A program made the position numbers and the translations under genes. This document shows positions 20,247 through 30,510 of a stretch of DNA of 37,653 nucleotides, piece by piece (positions within the stretch are counted from its first letter, which is position 1; each line of letters opens with the position of its first letter). The notes beneath the pieces are model-generated. The model did not search any database and had not been told where the DNA came from. It worked only from the letters and a program-made list of their open reading frames with translations. The stretch is from Paludibacteraceae bacterium (GTDB taxonomy: Bacteria; Bacteroidota; Bacteroidia; Bacteroidales; Paludibacteraceae): the NCBI GenBank assembly GCA_017628395.1, contig JAGBZD010000045.1:1-37653 (forward strand). Reading direction: 5' to 3'.

Positions 20247-23200
20247 ATGAAACAATCCACTTTTTCTGCCGTGATGGCAAACAGTATTAAAAATCTATTG
20301 CAAGGGTATACCAAGGGTATACGATTCACTGCCATTTTAACCCTCCTATTTACGATAGGTGTGGGACAGATATGGGCGGAAGGAACAGAAACTTTTGAAA
20401 ATTTAACAAGCGTGAGTAGTTATGCTTCTCGTAGTTGGACTGGTGTCAATGGACAAACATGGAGTGCAACTTTGGCAAGAACCGATCAAAAGATAAGTGG
20501 AAATAGGGGCTTAACATTTAGCAATGCTAATTCATCAAAAACCATTACAATGAAGTTAACCGATGCACAGAAAGCAGCGGGTATAGGAACATTCACTTTT
20601 AAATATAAGCATCCTTATAGTGATTCTGGCAAGACTAACACATTCTCTATTAGCGTAAATGGGAGTAACTATTCTTCTGGGACATTGAGCTATACATCAT
20701 CAACTGCAACGAAAACGATAACCATAAATGCTGTTCCTAATTCAACTTCAATTACGATTACAATTACAGGAACTGCTCGTTTGTGTGTTGATGATTTTAG
20801 TTGGACATCTTATGCTTCCAATAAAACCGTCTATTTGAAGCCAACAAGTGCGTGGGATAACTCCAGTGCTAAGTTCGCAGTATATTATTTCAACAATTCT
20901 ACTAATACCAACGGTTGGTCAAGTCTTATGACTAAAGTGGATAACAAGTGTAATAATGATGTATATAAGGCAGAAATACCATCATCATACACAAATCTTA
21001 TCTTTGTGCGACTGAATAGTACAGCAACTGGAGGAGATTGGAATAACAAATGGGATCAAACTGCCGACCTAACTCTATCTGGTACAAACAATATGTACAC
21101 CATTTCTGCACACGGTTCTAATGGGGGGAAGGCCTCTGGCTCTTGGAGTGCGTACAAAGAAGAAGTGCAAGTGACCTATAATTTTCAAAAAACGGGTATA
21201 AGCAATATTACGGAATGTGTGGTTAAAGGTCAAACGACTGCTAATAAGTCATACAATTTATTAGGTTGGAAATTAGATGGTTGGTACAAAGAATCCGCTT
21301 GCACTAACCAATGGAATTTCAGCACTACTGTCACAAGTGAGATGACACTATACGCTAAATGGTCAGAACCCGCTACTACTACTGTTTATCTTAATGCAAA
21401 TAGCAATGGAGTGAACTGGACACAAGATAATGCAGATATTTGGGTGCACGCGTTTATGAGTTCCACAGGTGAGTATAAGGATATTCAAATGACTCCTGTA
21501 AATACTTGTGATGTCAATTGGCTCAAAGCAGAAGGAATCCCTTATGGAGTAGATAAACTGATTTTCTTGCGTGTTGCAGATGGTGTAGGTGTCGTTTGGT
21601 CAGGTAGTAACTTATGGAATCAAGCAGCCGAAATTGGTTATAGTGGCTCTACCTCATATTATCAAATGGATAGTTGGTCTGCAGTAAAAACAGCAACAGC
21701 ATACCAACCATCCACATATACAATTTCTTACAATAGCGGTGGTGGTACTGGTTCAATGGCTTCGACTACAGTTGAGTGTGATGGCTCAATCACATTGCCA
21801 GCAAATTCTTTCACTCGTACAGGTTATACTTTCAATGGTTGGAAGGATGCTAGCGGAAAAACTTATACAGACAAATCGACTATATCAAACATCAAATCAA
21901 ACATCACTCTTACCGCTCAATGGAAGGTTAATACCTATACTATAATTTCTAATCTTACGAATTGTAGCAGTTCTCCTGCAATACCAGCCAGTTATACATA
22001 TACTGGCTCTGCAGCAAACTTGACTTATACAATTACGCCTGCAAGTGATTGTCGTTTACCAGATGCTATTACAGTTAGTGGTTGTGCATATACATGGGAC
22101 AAAACTACTGGTCAACTTAAACTAACAGGAACGATTTCTGGCAATGTAACCATAACTATAGAAGCAGTTAAAGTTTACACCATCACATGGAAAGTTAACG
22201 AACAGCAATATGTAGAAAAACAAGAGGTTGTTGATGGTCAAACTATTGGTTCGTTGCCAAATGCCCCTGATGCTCCAGCAACTTGTTCAGACAAAGTGTT
22301 TATGGGTTGGACAGAATCCGCAACAGTAAACAGTGATGGCACAGGTATTACCTATATTTCTACTTCTACCAAACCAGATGGCGACAAAACATACCATGCG
22401 GTCTTTGCAACGAAAGAAGGCGGAAGTACAAGTGTTGTGACCGACAAACTCACTCGTGCAACTACCGGAATCTCTAATGGTGCTGGTTATGGTACTTGGT
22501 CAGGTAAAAAAGCCACATCTTCTGCTGTTTACGCAGGACAAAGTGCTGGTGGAAATGATGCTATTCAAATACGAACAACTAATAGTAACTCGGGTATTAT
22601 TACCACTACTTCTGGAGGAAAAATAACAAAAGTATCCGTAGTGTGGAATAGTAATACTACTTCTAGTCGTACGCTTAATGTTTATGGAAAGAACAGTGCA
22701 TATACTGCAGCTACTGACCTGTATGATACATCAATAGATGGTGATCTCCTCGGTACTATTGTTTATGGAACTTCTACAGAATTAATTATTTCTGGTGATT
22801 ACCAATACATTGGTTTACGTTCTTCAAGTGGTGCAATGTATTTGACAAGTGTATCAATCACATGGTCTGCAGGAACTGAACCTACCTACACCGAATACGT
22901 TACTTCATGTACTCCACAGTTCACTATCACCCTCAATCCTAATGGTGGTACAATTGATGATAATGATTGGAAATATGATAACGGTACTGGATATTACACT
23001 CAAACGGTAAGCGACGGCACAGAACTTAATTTTCCTACTGCTACAAAAACAGGTTACACTAATATTGGTTGGAAGAAAAACAATACTGGCACCCCAGTTA
23101 CTTCAATTATAGTTTCTGAAAATGCAACATATACTGCTGCTTACGATTGTGCATTAGCAACTGTTGGAATTTCAGGTACTTATGCCCTTACAGTAGGAGA

Positions 23201-26200
23201 TGTATTCGAACTGGTAGCAACTGCTTATGATAGCAATGGCGATGTTCTTACATGTCCAGCTAACACTACTTCTTACAGTTGGGAACGCTATAACTCTGTT
23301 GATGGAGTGTGGGAAGCAATTACCGACGACAACTCTGATGGCGACGACGCAAAACTGACATTCAACAACTGCCAAATTGCAAACTGCGGTACATATCGTT
23401 GCCATGTTTCCTATGGTGAGTGCGAAGCATCGAGTCATACTACTGCTGCGGATGGTGGATTTAATGTACACTGCTTCCACCTCAAAGGAGATTTCGAGGA
23501 CAATTGGAATATCGAATACGCATTCAATCACACTGATGAACCTGGTATAGCAACTCTTACTTTGGATCTTATATCTGGACATACTCACAACTTTAAGATT
23601 TACGATGGTATTAGTCAATATGGTAATGGTGGAACAATTACCGCTTCAGTCACAGGTTGGACTTATGAAACTACTATCGATTCAGATACAAAACTCCAAA
23701 CGGGTGCCGATGGTTCGTATGTATTTACATTGAACTACACTCAATTGATAAATAACAGCACCAATATCCTCGTATTAGATGTAACTTATCCACCTTCTAA
23801 CCAATCAGAAGGATATACTGTTTACTACGACAACCTTGTACACAACTGGCAGAATGTTTACTATCGTATTGGTCACAACAGAGATAATGGCGATGGAACA
23901 TGGGGGTGGAACCAAAACCAAGAAATGACAAAGGTTCCAGGTACAAGTCATTTGTACAAAACCACAACTCCAACATTTGACAACTTCGAAGCATGGCACA
24001 TAGCAAATAATGTTTCTTGGGCAGATAAAAATAGTATTTATTTAGTCAATCCAGATGGTACAGAGTACGATATTACCCACGCTACTGTCTTTAAGAAGTT
24101 CGTGGTTGTAGAAGACATTACCTTGACTCCTGAAGCTACTGGTACATTCGTTAATGGCGAAAATTGTACCTACTATGCTGATGTTAAGCAATCGGGCATG
24201 AAAATGCACAAAGCAACAGTCATTCCAGCAACAGGTGGTACAATTACCGTTTCTTATACCGACCACGATGGTACAGCAAAGAGTGACTTTACTTCTGGCG
24301 ACCGTGATTTGGCTCACACTTGCTTGTTGACAATCACTGCTACTCCAGACGCAGGTTATAGTCTCGGAACATTGACAGTCAACGATGATCCTTTCACCTC
24401 AGGCAATGTTCACACCCTTGCAGAGAACGCTGTGATTAAGGTGGTTTGGAATACTAATCAATATACAGTAAGCTTTGATGGTAATGGTGCAGATGGTGGT
24501 TCTACTGCTTCCGTTTCAGGAAATTATTTGACTACAGTTACTCTTACTCCTAATGGTTTTACTCGTACAGGCTATACTTTCTCCGGTTGGAACACTAAGA
24601 GTGATGGAACAGGTACTCCATATGCAGATGGTGCTCCATTCAACATATTACCTCAAAATGTAACTCTTTATGCACAATGGGAAAAGGCATATATAGTTGA
24701 ATTTTCTCATAACGATAAGGGTATTTTCAATGGTGAAGAAATAGTATATGTACCTACAAACGATAACATTATCACTCTGCCAACAGTAGAAGATGTTAGT
24801 TGTGGTTTCTATGATACATTCGAAGGTTGGATTGTTTCCAATGACGAATATGTAGAAAGCACTACAAAACCTGCAACCGTATATATTGGAGGCGCAAGCT
24901 ACAGAGTGACAGGTGACTGCACATTCCGCGCACTATACTCTAAATGTGAGGGAGATGCTACACAAGTTTATCGCAAAGTTACTTCTACAGGAGAGGTGAC
25001 CGATGGAACATATATTTTGGTAGCAAATACTTCAACTCCTCGAGTTTATAGTGGATATGGTGGTGCCACATATGGTAGTAGTGTGGAAGGTCTAAGTGCA
25101 GATGGTGAAGACTTCACAACCACATTGCCAGCAAGTGCCAAACCAATAACTGTGACAGTAGGAACGGGCACTAATGCAGGTACTTTTGCGATGTACAATG
25201 CGGATAGAAGTAAGTATTTGACCTATACAGGAAGTAGTAATACCCTTAATGAGAGTGATACAAAAGTATTTATTTGGAAATTGACAGATGGTTCAAATGT
25301 AAACAGTAAGTCCTGTCCAGCAGGTGTATTGACACCTAATGGATTTGACACGCGTGTACTTCAATGTAATACATCTTCATCGAATCGTTTTGCTTGTTAT
25401 ACAAACTCCCAAAGTTCTCATGTCTTCCTCTATAAGTTGATAGACAAGTGCACCAAGTATTATTCTACCAATCCAAGTTGTGAAAAGCCAGTAGGTGTAC
25501 ACATTGTTTATAATGCTAACGCTGTAGATGCAAGCATGAGTTGCAATACGCAAGATCGTACTTATAAAGTAGTGAGTGGAGAAAATCAATATCCTGAATT
25601 GGCTTCTCAATTGCAATTCTGTACCAATGCTACACGAGAGGGCTATACTCTGGCTGGTTGGAATACCCAACCTAATGGACAAGGTACTACCTACAATATC
25701 AATCAAAACTATTATCGTTTGCCAGTATCTGGTGATTTGGATGACGATAATTGGATTACTCTCAATCTCTATGCAGTTTGGAAACAATCTGTGAAATTCG
25801 ATCTCGGCAATGCTACTGGCGGTACAGGTGTACCTGATGCTATTGTTGAGAATGGCGAATGTGTACTTCCAGAACCAACAGCAGAACAATTAGGTACAAT
25901 TCCTTGTGCTTATGAGTTCTACGCATGGAGCGAAACATCTGTTAATGCGACTCAAACCAAACCGGCATTATTAATGCCTGGTGATACTTATACTGGCAGC
26001 GCGCTGACACTCTATGCAGTATATCGATTGTGCGAAACAGGAAGTAATGCTGATTTATTTAGTTTATCGTATACAATAAGTGGAACGAAATATTATGTTG
26101 GTCCAGTTTTAGATACGAGAGAAAATCGTTCTACAAAATTCAGTGCAGTAACAAATGAAAATGATGCTACTGTATTTGGTATGAAAAGTGTTGAAGGCCA

Positions 26201-29200
26201 AACCTATAAATCACTTTTCTGGGTAGATAGCGAAGGAAATAATAAATATATGTATTGGAAAGACTACAGTGCTAGTTTCCAATTTACATCCGAAGAAGAT
26301 GATAGTTACGGATGGACTGTTACAGGAACAACCAACCTGACATTTGTATCTACACCGTATATGACTAATGGCTCACGCTACTTATCTGCAGATGCTTCTG
26401 AAATTGGCTGTCCTAGTGACCCCAAAGCAGTAACACAGTTCACAAAAGAAGCAGCTTCTACGCAGGTTTGTACCTATGCGACAAATCCAGAGTGTTTTAC
26501 TGCTGCTACTTTACAATTTATAACAAATGGTGGAACACTGAACTATCCAGCAAGTTATAGCGAAATCAATTATCAAGACTTAACAATCGGAACAACCGTA
26601 TATCTGCCTACTGCTACATTTGCAGGCGAATGGGAATTCGAAGGTTGGTTAAAAGGTTCTGCGTTAGAGAGTCAAACAATGCGACCTGAAACGACGAATT
26701 TTATAGAAGTAGAACTTAACACAACTACTTATACTGCAAATGCTACGGGAACAACTACTTTCTATGCCGTTTACAGCAAGACTAATGATGACAAACAATT
26801 TGACCCTGTGAATGGTGGTACATACAAGTTGTTTGCTATCGGTGCAGATGGCACAAAAACTTATATGCCAGTATGGACAGGAACGAGAGGAACCCCAAGT
26901 GGTGTGACTACATGTGCGGAAACGGGTGATTATACAATCACGCCAGGAACTGGTACACACGCTGGACAATACCAAATTACTTGTGGAGAATACACTTTAG
27001 GTGTTGTGAGTGGCAATACAGATCTCAACAAAGTTGAGGGCACATGGTGGAATATTAAACCAAGTGAATCGGGTAAGGGTACATGGCGTATCACCGTAGT
27101 AGGAAGTACTGACGATAGGGCTCTTAGTTGTTTGTTTTCAACAGCTAAATCGTTTGGTAACTATGCACTTAGTCAAGTAAATAGTTCTAGTCAATCCATC
27201 TATCGCGATATGGAAATTGGTGAGTGTATATTTACGGAATATACCTCTACTCCAGAAAATATACCTTATATTACAGTTACAGGTGCGCCCGTGAAAATCA
27301 CCTCTGCAAAGGGAGAACGCGTATATGCTTCTACTACCGTACACATCGAGGCGCATAACTTTACAGGTGAGCGAATCATTCACCTATCTGCAACTAACGG
27401 CTTTGGTGTTGATCCTGCACAAGTTCGAACCAATGGACAAGGCGCGTATAGTGGTAATGTGAAGGTGTATTACGAACCAACGACAGATGGCGATGGTCAA
27501 ACCATTGCAACTAGTGTCCTTACCGCAGCACAAACAGGTGGTACAAATGCTGAGAAGATAAGTCAAACATTTAGTAATATTCAAGGACGCAATTTGCCTG
27601 CGAACTTTGTTATTGCAGCTAAATGGGATGGACATTGGTACGCATTGCCTGCTAACTGTACATCAAGTCTCAGTTCTACCGAAGGATTGCTCATCGAAGT
27701 GGATGATGCGGATAATCCAACCCGTGCTACTCAAGCTCCTGCAAGTGCTAAGTACGGTATACGCGAAGTAATACCTTCTCGTCAAACAGATCATGGACAA
27801 GGTATTGTATTCACAGAGCGTTATTTAGAAGGCAATAAGGAATACTCCTTGTATAATAATGGAACATCAGCAAATCTTCAAGTGTACTCACAATATAGCA
27901 ATTATGCGGCTACTAACCCTGAACGATATGAGTGGACACCTTCTACGACCGATTTTGTAGAATATACATTGACCAATGCTAATTCTTCTCGCAAAATCAC
28001 ATTGAACAATAGTGGTGTATTCTCGGCTACAACTGCTTCGGGACAAGTTCGCTTGCTCCCTGCTACTTTCTACGAACCAGCACCAGTTCAAGTACTCAAG
28101 TGGAAAGCAAATAGTGTGATTGTTATGTACACGGGTGCAGAGGCAACTGCAACTACCCAAGTCGGCAATAACTCCGTTTCAACTGAGCAAACATTAGCTG
28201 ACCAACAACTCACCCACGGTATCTATGAGCTAACCACCAACCAAGCATTAACAAACAATGCCGGAGGTGCTCTCAAACTCAACTTTGGTGCAAATACCCG
28301 AGTTGAATTAGAGATTCCTTTGATTATTAGTGGAGAGGTCACTGCTTCTGCTAATGGACACGATGTGGTTGTTTTGGAAAATAGCAAACTGACTGCTGAT
28401 GCAACCAAATACTCCTACAAAGATGTATATGTATATGGTGGTGCTAAGTTGGCTATTCCTGAGAATACTGAGTTGGACGTAAACAATATTATTCTACGTG
28501 CAGGTGGTGTTGCTACAAATGGTGATGGTCGAGATGCAACTTATCAATATATTTATCCACAAGTTGAATTGAAAGGAACATTAACCAGTGCAGTACAGAA
28601 TATCAGATATGAATATGTAACCGATTACGACCATTGGTATCACCTCGTGTTGCCATTTGACGGAAGTTTGGCTTCTATTCATTATCCATACGAGTATTAT
28701 GGCGACCAAGTTAAATTAGACAATAAGGGTAGCTGGATTATCAAGCGCTACGATGGTGCTACTCGTGCTACAGGTAACTATGATGCTTGGAAAAATATAG
28801 AAGAGGATGTACCGGGGGCAACAGTTGTTAAGGCAGGTCATGGTTATATCTACTGGGGCGCACCTAAGAAAGTGACTGCTAATGGTGCATATGAGCGTCC
28901 TAAATGGGGTATCCAACGTATCACAATGTTATCAAACGTTTCAGAAACTATTGCTAAAGCAACAGACGCCGAGAGTAAAGATAAAAATATCTCTGGTCTC
29001 AGTTCGTACAAGGATGTACCTAACAATAGCGGTAAAGTCAATGACCAAGGTTGGAACCTTATCGGTAACCCATATATGGTTAATTTGACTGGCTTAGATA
29101 GTAGATCATTGAAAGCAGGACAATTGGTACATGAGTTGGATGATAATAACAATTGGACAGGTGGTTGGGAATTAGATTCTATCAACGCTACTCTTCGTTA

Positions 29201-29951
29201 CATCACAGTTCCATCCGATCACTTTGAGTGGTACGAAGCTAAGAGAGTGACTAAGAATATGGAATTGAGCACAGGACGTACATTCTTTGTACAAATAGAT
29301 GGTACAGCAACTGATGTTATGTTCGAAGCAGCGAACCGCGCTCAACTAATGCCATCCTTGTTAGCAGAGAACAACAATCCAGTGGACATTGAAACAGGTA
29401 TCGTTCTCAGCAACGAGACTATGCAAGATGAGGTGAACTTCTGGATTGCCGAGGGCATGACCAACGACTACGAGTACAATGCCGACTATCCTAAGACACT
29501 CAATACTACCAACTTCAATGTCTATGGTGTACACACCAATGGCTATTTGAGTTGGGTGGCTACAGGTCCTGAATTTGCAAAAGAGAGTATGCCTATTGGT
29601 TATCAAGTTCCTGCTGCGGGTACGTACATGTTGAGCATAAGCGAGGACTATTATTCCGAGGATTTGGATGCTCTCTATGTTACAGACCATGCTCTCTCAC
29701 CAGAGGTAACCGTTGACTTGATGAGTAATTCTTATGAGTTCTCCGTTAACCAAGCAGAGACTAACAACGAGCGCTTCACCGTTTCTCTCAAACTCAAATC
29801 CGAGAACCAAGGTCCTACTACAGGTTTGGAGAATATTGGTGTACAGACTGATGGAACGATAAAGTTCATCTATCAAGATAAGATATTCATTTTGCATAAT
29901 GAAACAATCTACGATGCAACAGGTAAAAAAGTAACAACTATCAATAAATAA
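20247..29951 (+). CDS. Giant secreted protein with InlB-type (Listeria-Bacteroides) repeats and CBM-like modules
   Basis: The 3234-residue protein has an N-terminal export signal (about residues 22-45, ending GQIWAEG). At about 55-190 is a beta-sandwich domain of the SASKTITM/FSISVNGS type, echoed near 735-880. Starch-binding-like (CBM26-like) modules follow at about 193-300 and 380-480 (VYLKPTSAWDN; VYLNANSNGVNW), with a possible third near 1195. About nine InlB-type repeats ending in LYAxW/Y lie near 310-370, 490-560, 644-720, 892-966, 1405-1480, 1482-1565, 1751-1846, 1850-1926 and 2089-2176. An Ig-like unit sits at about 967-1070. The C-terminal third holds WYHLVLPFDG and GWNLIGNPYMVNL, a pattern of large Bacteroidales surface proteins. 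The tail KIFILHNETIYDATGKKV resembles a short secretion tail. Adhesion or glycan binding is inferred. The frame is intact throughout. Confidence 0.85.
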   Translation: MKQSTFSAVMANSIKNLLQGYTKGIRFTAILTLLFTIGVGQIWAEGTETFENLTSVSSYASRSWTGVNGQTWSATLARTDQKISGNRGLTFSNANSSKTITMKLTDAQKAAGIGTFTFKYKHPYSDSGKTNTFSISVNGSNYSSGTLSYTSSTATKTITINAVPNSTSITITITGTARLCVDDFSWTSYASNKTVYLKPTSAWDNSSAKFAVYYFNNSTNTNGWSSLMTKVDNKCNNDVYKAEIPSSYTNLIFVRLNSTATGGDWNNKWDQTADLTLSGTNNMYTISAHGSNGGKASGSWSAYKEEVQVTYNFQKTGISNITECVVKGQTTANKSYNLLGWKLDGWYKESACTNQWNFSTTVTSEMTLYAKWSEPATTTVYLNANSNGVNWTQDNADIWVHAFMSSTGEYKDIQMTPVNTCDVNWLKAEGIPYGVDKLIFLRVADGVGVVWSGSNLWNQAAEIGYSGSTSYYQMDSWSAVKTATAYQPSTYTISYNSGGGTGSMASTTVECDGSITLPANSFTRTGYTFNGWKDASGKTYTDKSTISNIKSNITLTAQWKVNTYTIISNLTNCSSSPAIPASYTYTGSAANLTYTITPASDCRLPDAITVSGCAYTWDKTTGQLKLTGTISGNVTITIEAVKVYTITWKVNEQQYVEKQEVVDGQTIGSLPNAPDAPATCSDKVFMGWTESATVNSDGTGITYISTSTKPDGDKTYHAVFATKEGGSTSVVTDKLTRATTGISNGAGYGTWSGKKATSSAVYAGQSAGGNDAIQIRTTNSNSGIITTTSGGKITKVSVVWNSNTTSSRTLNVYGKNSAYTAATDLYDTSIDGDLLGTIVYGTSTELIISGDYQYIGLRSSSGAMYLTSVSITWSAGTEPTYTEYVTSCTPQFTITLNPNGGTIDDNDWKYDNGTGYYTQTVSDGTELNFPTATKTGYTNIGWKKNNTGTPVTSIIVSENATYTAAYDCALATVGISGTYALTVGDVFELVATAYDSNGDVLTCPANTTSYSWERYNSVDGVWEAITDDNSDGDDAKLTFNNCQIANCGTYRCHVSYGECEASSHTTAADGGFNVHCFHLKGDFEDNWNIEYAFNHTDEPGIATLTLDLISGHTHNFKIYDGISQYGNGGTITASVTGWTYETTIDSDTKLQTGADGSYVFTLNYTQLINNSTNILVLDVTYPPSNQSEGYTVYYDNLVHNWQNVYYRIGHNRDNGDGTWGWNQNQEMTKVPGTSHLYKTTTPTFDNFEAWHIANNVSWADKNSIYLVNPDGTEYDITHATVFKKFVVVEDITLTPEATGTFVNGENCTYYADVKQSGMKMHKATVIPATGGTITVSYTDHDGTAKSDFTSGDRDLAHTCLLTITATPDAGYSLGTLTVNDDPFTSGNVHTLAENAVIKVVWNTNQYTVSFDGNGADGGSTASVSGNYLTTVTLTPNGFTRTGYTFSGWNTKSDGTGTPYADGAPFNILPQNVTLYAQWEKAYIVEFSHNDKGIFNGEEIVYVPTNDNIITLPTVEDVSCGFYDTFEGWIVSNDEYVESTTKPATVYIGGASYRVTGDCTFRALYSKCEGDATQVYRKVTSTGEVTDGTYILVANTSTPRVYSGYGGATYGSSVEGLSADGEDFTTTLPASAKPITVTVGTGTNAGTFAMYNADRSKYLTYTGSSNTLNESDTKVFIWKLTDGSNVNSKSCPAGVLTPNGFDTRVLQCNTSSSNRFACYTNSQSSHVFLYKLIDKCTKYYSTNPSCEKPVGVHIVYNANAVDASMSCNTQDRTYKVVSGENQYPELASQLQFCTNATREGYTLAGWNTQPNGQGTTYNINQNYYRLPVSGDLDDDNWITLNLYAVWKQSVKFDLGNATGGTGVPDAIVENGECVLPEPTAEQLGTIPCAYEFYAWSETSVNATQTKPALLMPGDTYTGSALTLYAVYRLCETGSNADLFSLSYTISGTKYYVGPVLDTRENRSTKFSAVTNENDATVFGMKSVEGQTYKSLFWVDSEGNNKYMYWKDYSASFQFTSEEDDSYGWTVTGTTNLTFVSTPYMTNGSRYLSADASEIGCPSDPKAVTQFTKEAASTQVCTYATNPECFTAATLQFITNGGTLNYPASYSEINYQDLTIGTTVYLPTATFAGEWEFEGWLKGSALESQTMRPETTNFIEVELNTTTYTANATGTTTFYAVYSKTNDDKQFDPVNGGTYKLFAIGADGTKTYMPVWTGTRGTPSGVTTCAETGDYTITPGTGTHAGQYQITCGEYTLGVVSGNTDLNKVEGTWWNIKPSESGKGTWRITVVGSTDDRALSCLFSTAKSFGNYALSQVNSSSQSIYRDMEIGECIFTEYTSTPENIPYITVTGAPVKITSAKGERVYASTTVHIEAHNFTGERIIHLSATNGFGVDPAQVRTNGQGAYSGNVKVYYEPTTDGDGQTIATSVLTAAQTGGTNAEKISQTFSNIQGRNLPANFVIAAKWDGHWYALPANCTSSLSSTEGLLIEVDDADNPTRATQAPASAKYGIREVIPSRQTDHGQGIVFTERYLEGNKEYSLYNNGTSANLQVYSQYSNYAATNPERYEWTPSTTDFVEYTLTNANSSRKITLNNSGVFSATTASGQVRLLPATFYEPAPVQVLKWKANSVIVMYTGAEATATTQVGNNSVSTEQTLADQQLTHGIYELTTNQALTNNAGGALKLNFGANTRVELEIPLIISGEVTASANGHDVVVLENSKLTADATKYSYKDVYVYGGAKLAIPENTELDVNNIILRAGGVATNGDGRDATYQYIYPQVELKGTLTSAVQNIRYEYVTDYDHWYHLVLPFDGSLASIHYPYEYYGDQVKLDNKGSWIIKRYDGATRATGNYDAWKNIEEDVPGATVVKAGHGYIYWGAPKKVTANGAYERPKWGIQRITMLSNVSETIAKATDAESKDKNISGLSSYKDVPNNSGKVNDQGWNLIGNPYMVNLTGLDSRSLKAGQLVHELDDNNNWTGGWELDSINATLRYITVPSDHFEWYEAKRVTKNMELSTGRTFFVQIDGTATDVMFEAANRAQLMPSLLAENNNPVDIETGIVLSNETMQDEVNFWIAEGMTNDYEYNADYPKTLNTTNFNVYGVHTNGYLSWVATGPEFAKESMPIGYQVPAAGTYMLSISEDYYSEDLDALYVTDHALSPEVTVDLMSNSYEFSVNQAETNNERFTVSLKLKSENQGPTTGLENIGVQTDGTIKFIYQDKIFILHNETIYDATGKKVTTINK

Positions 29952-29999
29952 TGTGTAATGTTTAAAGATTCAAGATTAACGTTTAAAGAAATGGAAATT

Positions 30000-30374
30000 A
30001 TGAAAGCAATGAAATTCTTATTGATAGTCATCGGATTAGCGAGTGTACTGAGCCTTAGTGCTCAGACATTCGCTGAGCAACCCTCTATGCAGATGCACTC
30101 CACCTCCACTATGATGGGGTCGGGTAGTGAACTGCCACAAGCAGCACTCACTGGTACATATACCACCTATACCGATGGAGTAGGTGTAGGATATATCTCC
30201 AATGGTCCTAAAAAGGATGCAGAAAGTGGTGATACCCCACCAACCGATCCTCCAGGACCAAACGAGTATCCCCTCGGCGACACGCCTTGGCTATTGATGC
30301 TTCTCCTCGCGCTGGGCTATGCCCTGCGCGTGGGCAAGAAAATAGGCCACCGGATGCCAGATGCTGGAAAATAA
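30000..30374 (+). CDS. Small secreted protein with a sorting-signal-like C-terminus
   Basis: With the ATG at 30000 the protein has 124 residues; starts at 29958 and 29991 are possible but put extra residues before the signal peptide. It has a signal peptide (MKAMKFLLIVIGLASVLSLS, then AQTFA), a Thr/Ser/Gly-rich middle and a Pro-rich spacer (PPTDPPGPNEY). The C-terminus is tripartite: a PLGDTPW motif, the hydrophobic stretch LLMLLLALGYAL and the basic RVGKK. That layout recalls C-terminal processing signals such as PEP-CTERM, but the motif is not one I can assign. The last residues (HRMPDAGK) run into repeat DNA. It follows the giant gene by 48 bp and may be co-expressed with it. Confidence 0.65.
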   Translation: MKAMKFLLIVIGLASVLSLSAQTFAEQPSMQMHSTSTMMGSGSELPQAALTGTYTTYTDGVGVGYISNGPKKDAESGDTPPTDPPGPNEYPLGDTPWLLMLLLALGYALRVGKKIGHRMPDAGK

Positions 30375-30497
30375 TTGGCTCCCGGTTCCCTGTTGCCGGC
30401 TGCCAAAAAACAGAAAATTGGCTCCCGGCTGCCAGCTGCCAGCTGCCCAAAAAACAGAAAATTGGCTCCCGGCTACCAGCTGCCGGCTGCCAAAATA
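30350..30497. repeat. GGYTGCC-type repeats, about 43-bp units (upstream block)
   Basis: TTGGCTCCCGG starts at 30375, 30418 and 30462, giving unit lengths of 43 and 44 bp. Each unit is a GC-rich half built of 7-mers such as GCTGCCA GCTGCCA GCTGCCC, then an A-rich half (CCAAAAAACAGAAAA). The tract covers the gap between the small secreted protein and the next gene, and its edge encodes the end of the former. Confidence 0.9.
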
Positions 30498-30510
30498 ATA
30501 TAAACAGATT

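Noticed and set aside
23172-23618. Antisense frames within the giant protein gene
   Set aside because: Several exist, but they follow from codon use in repeats and show no conserved features.
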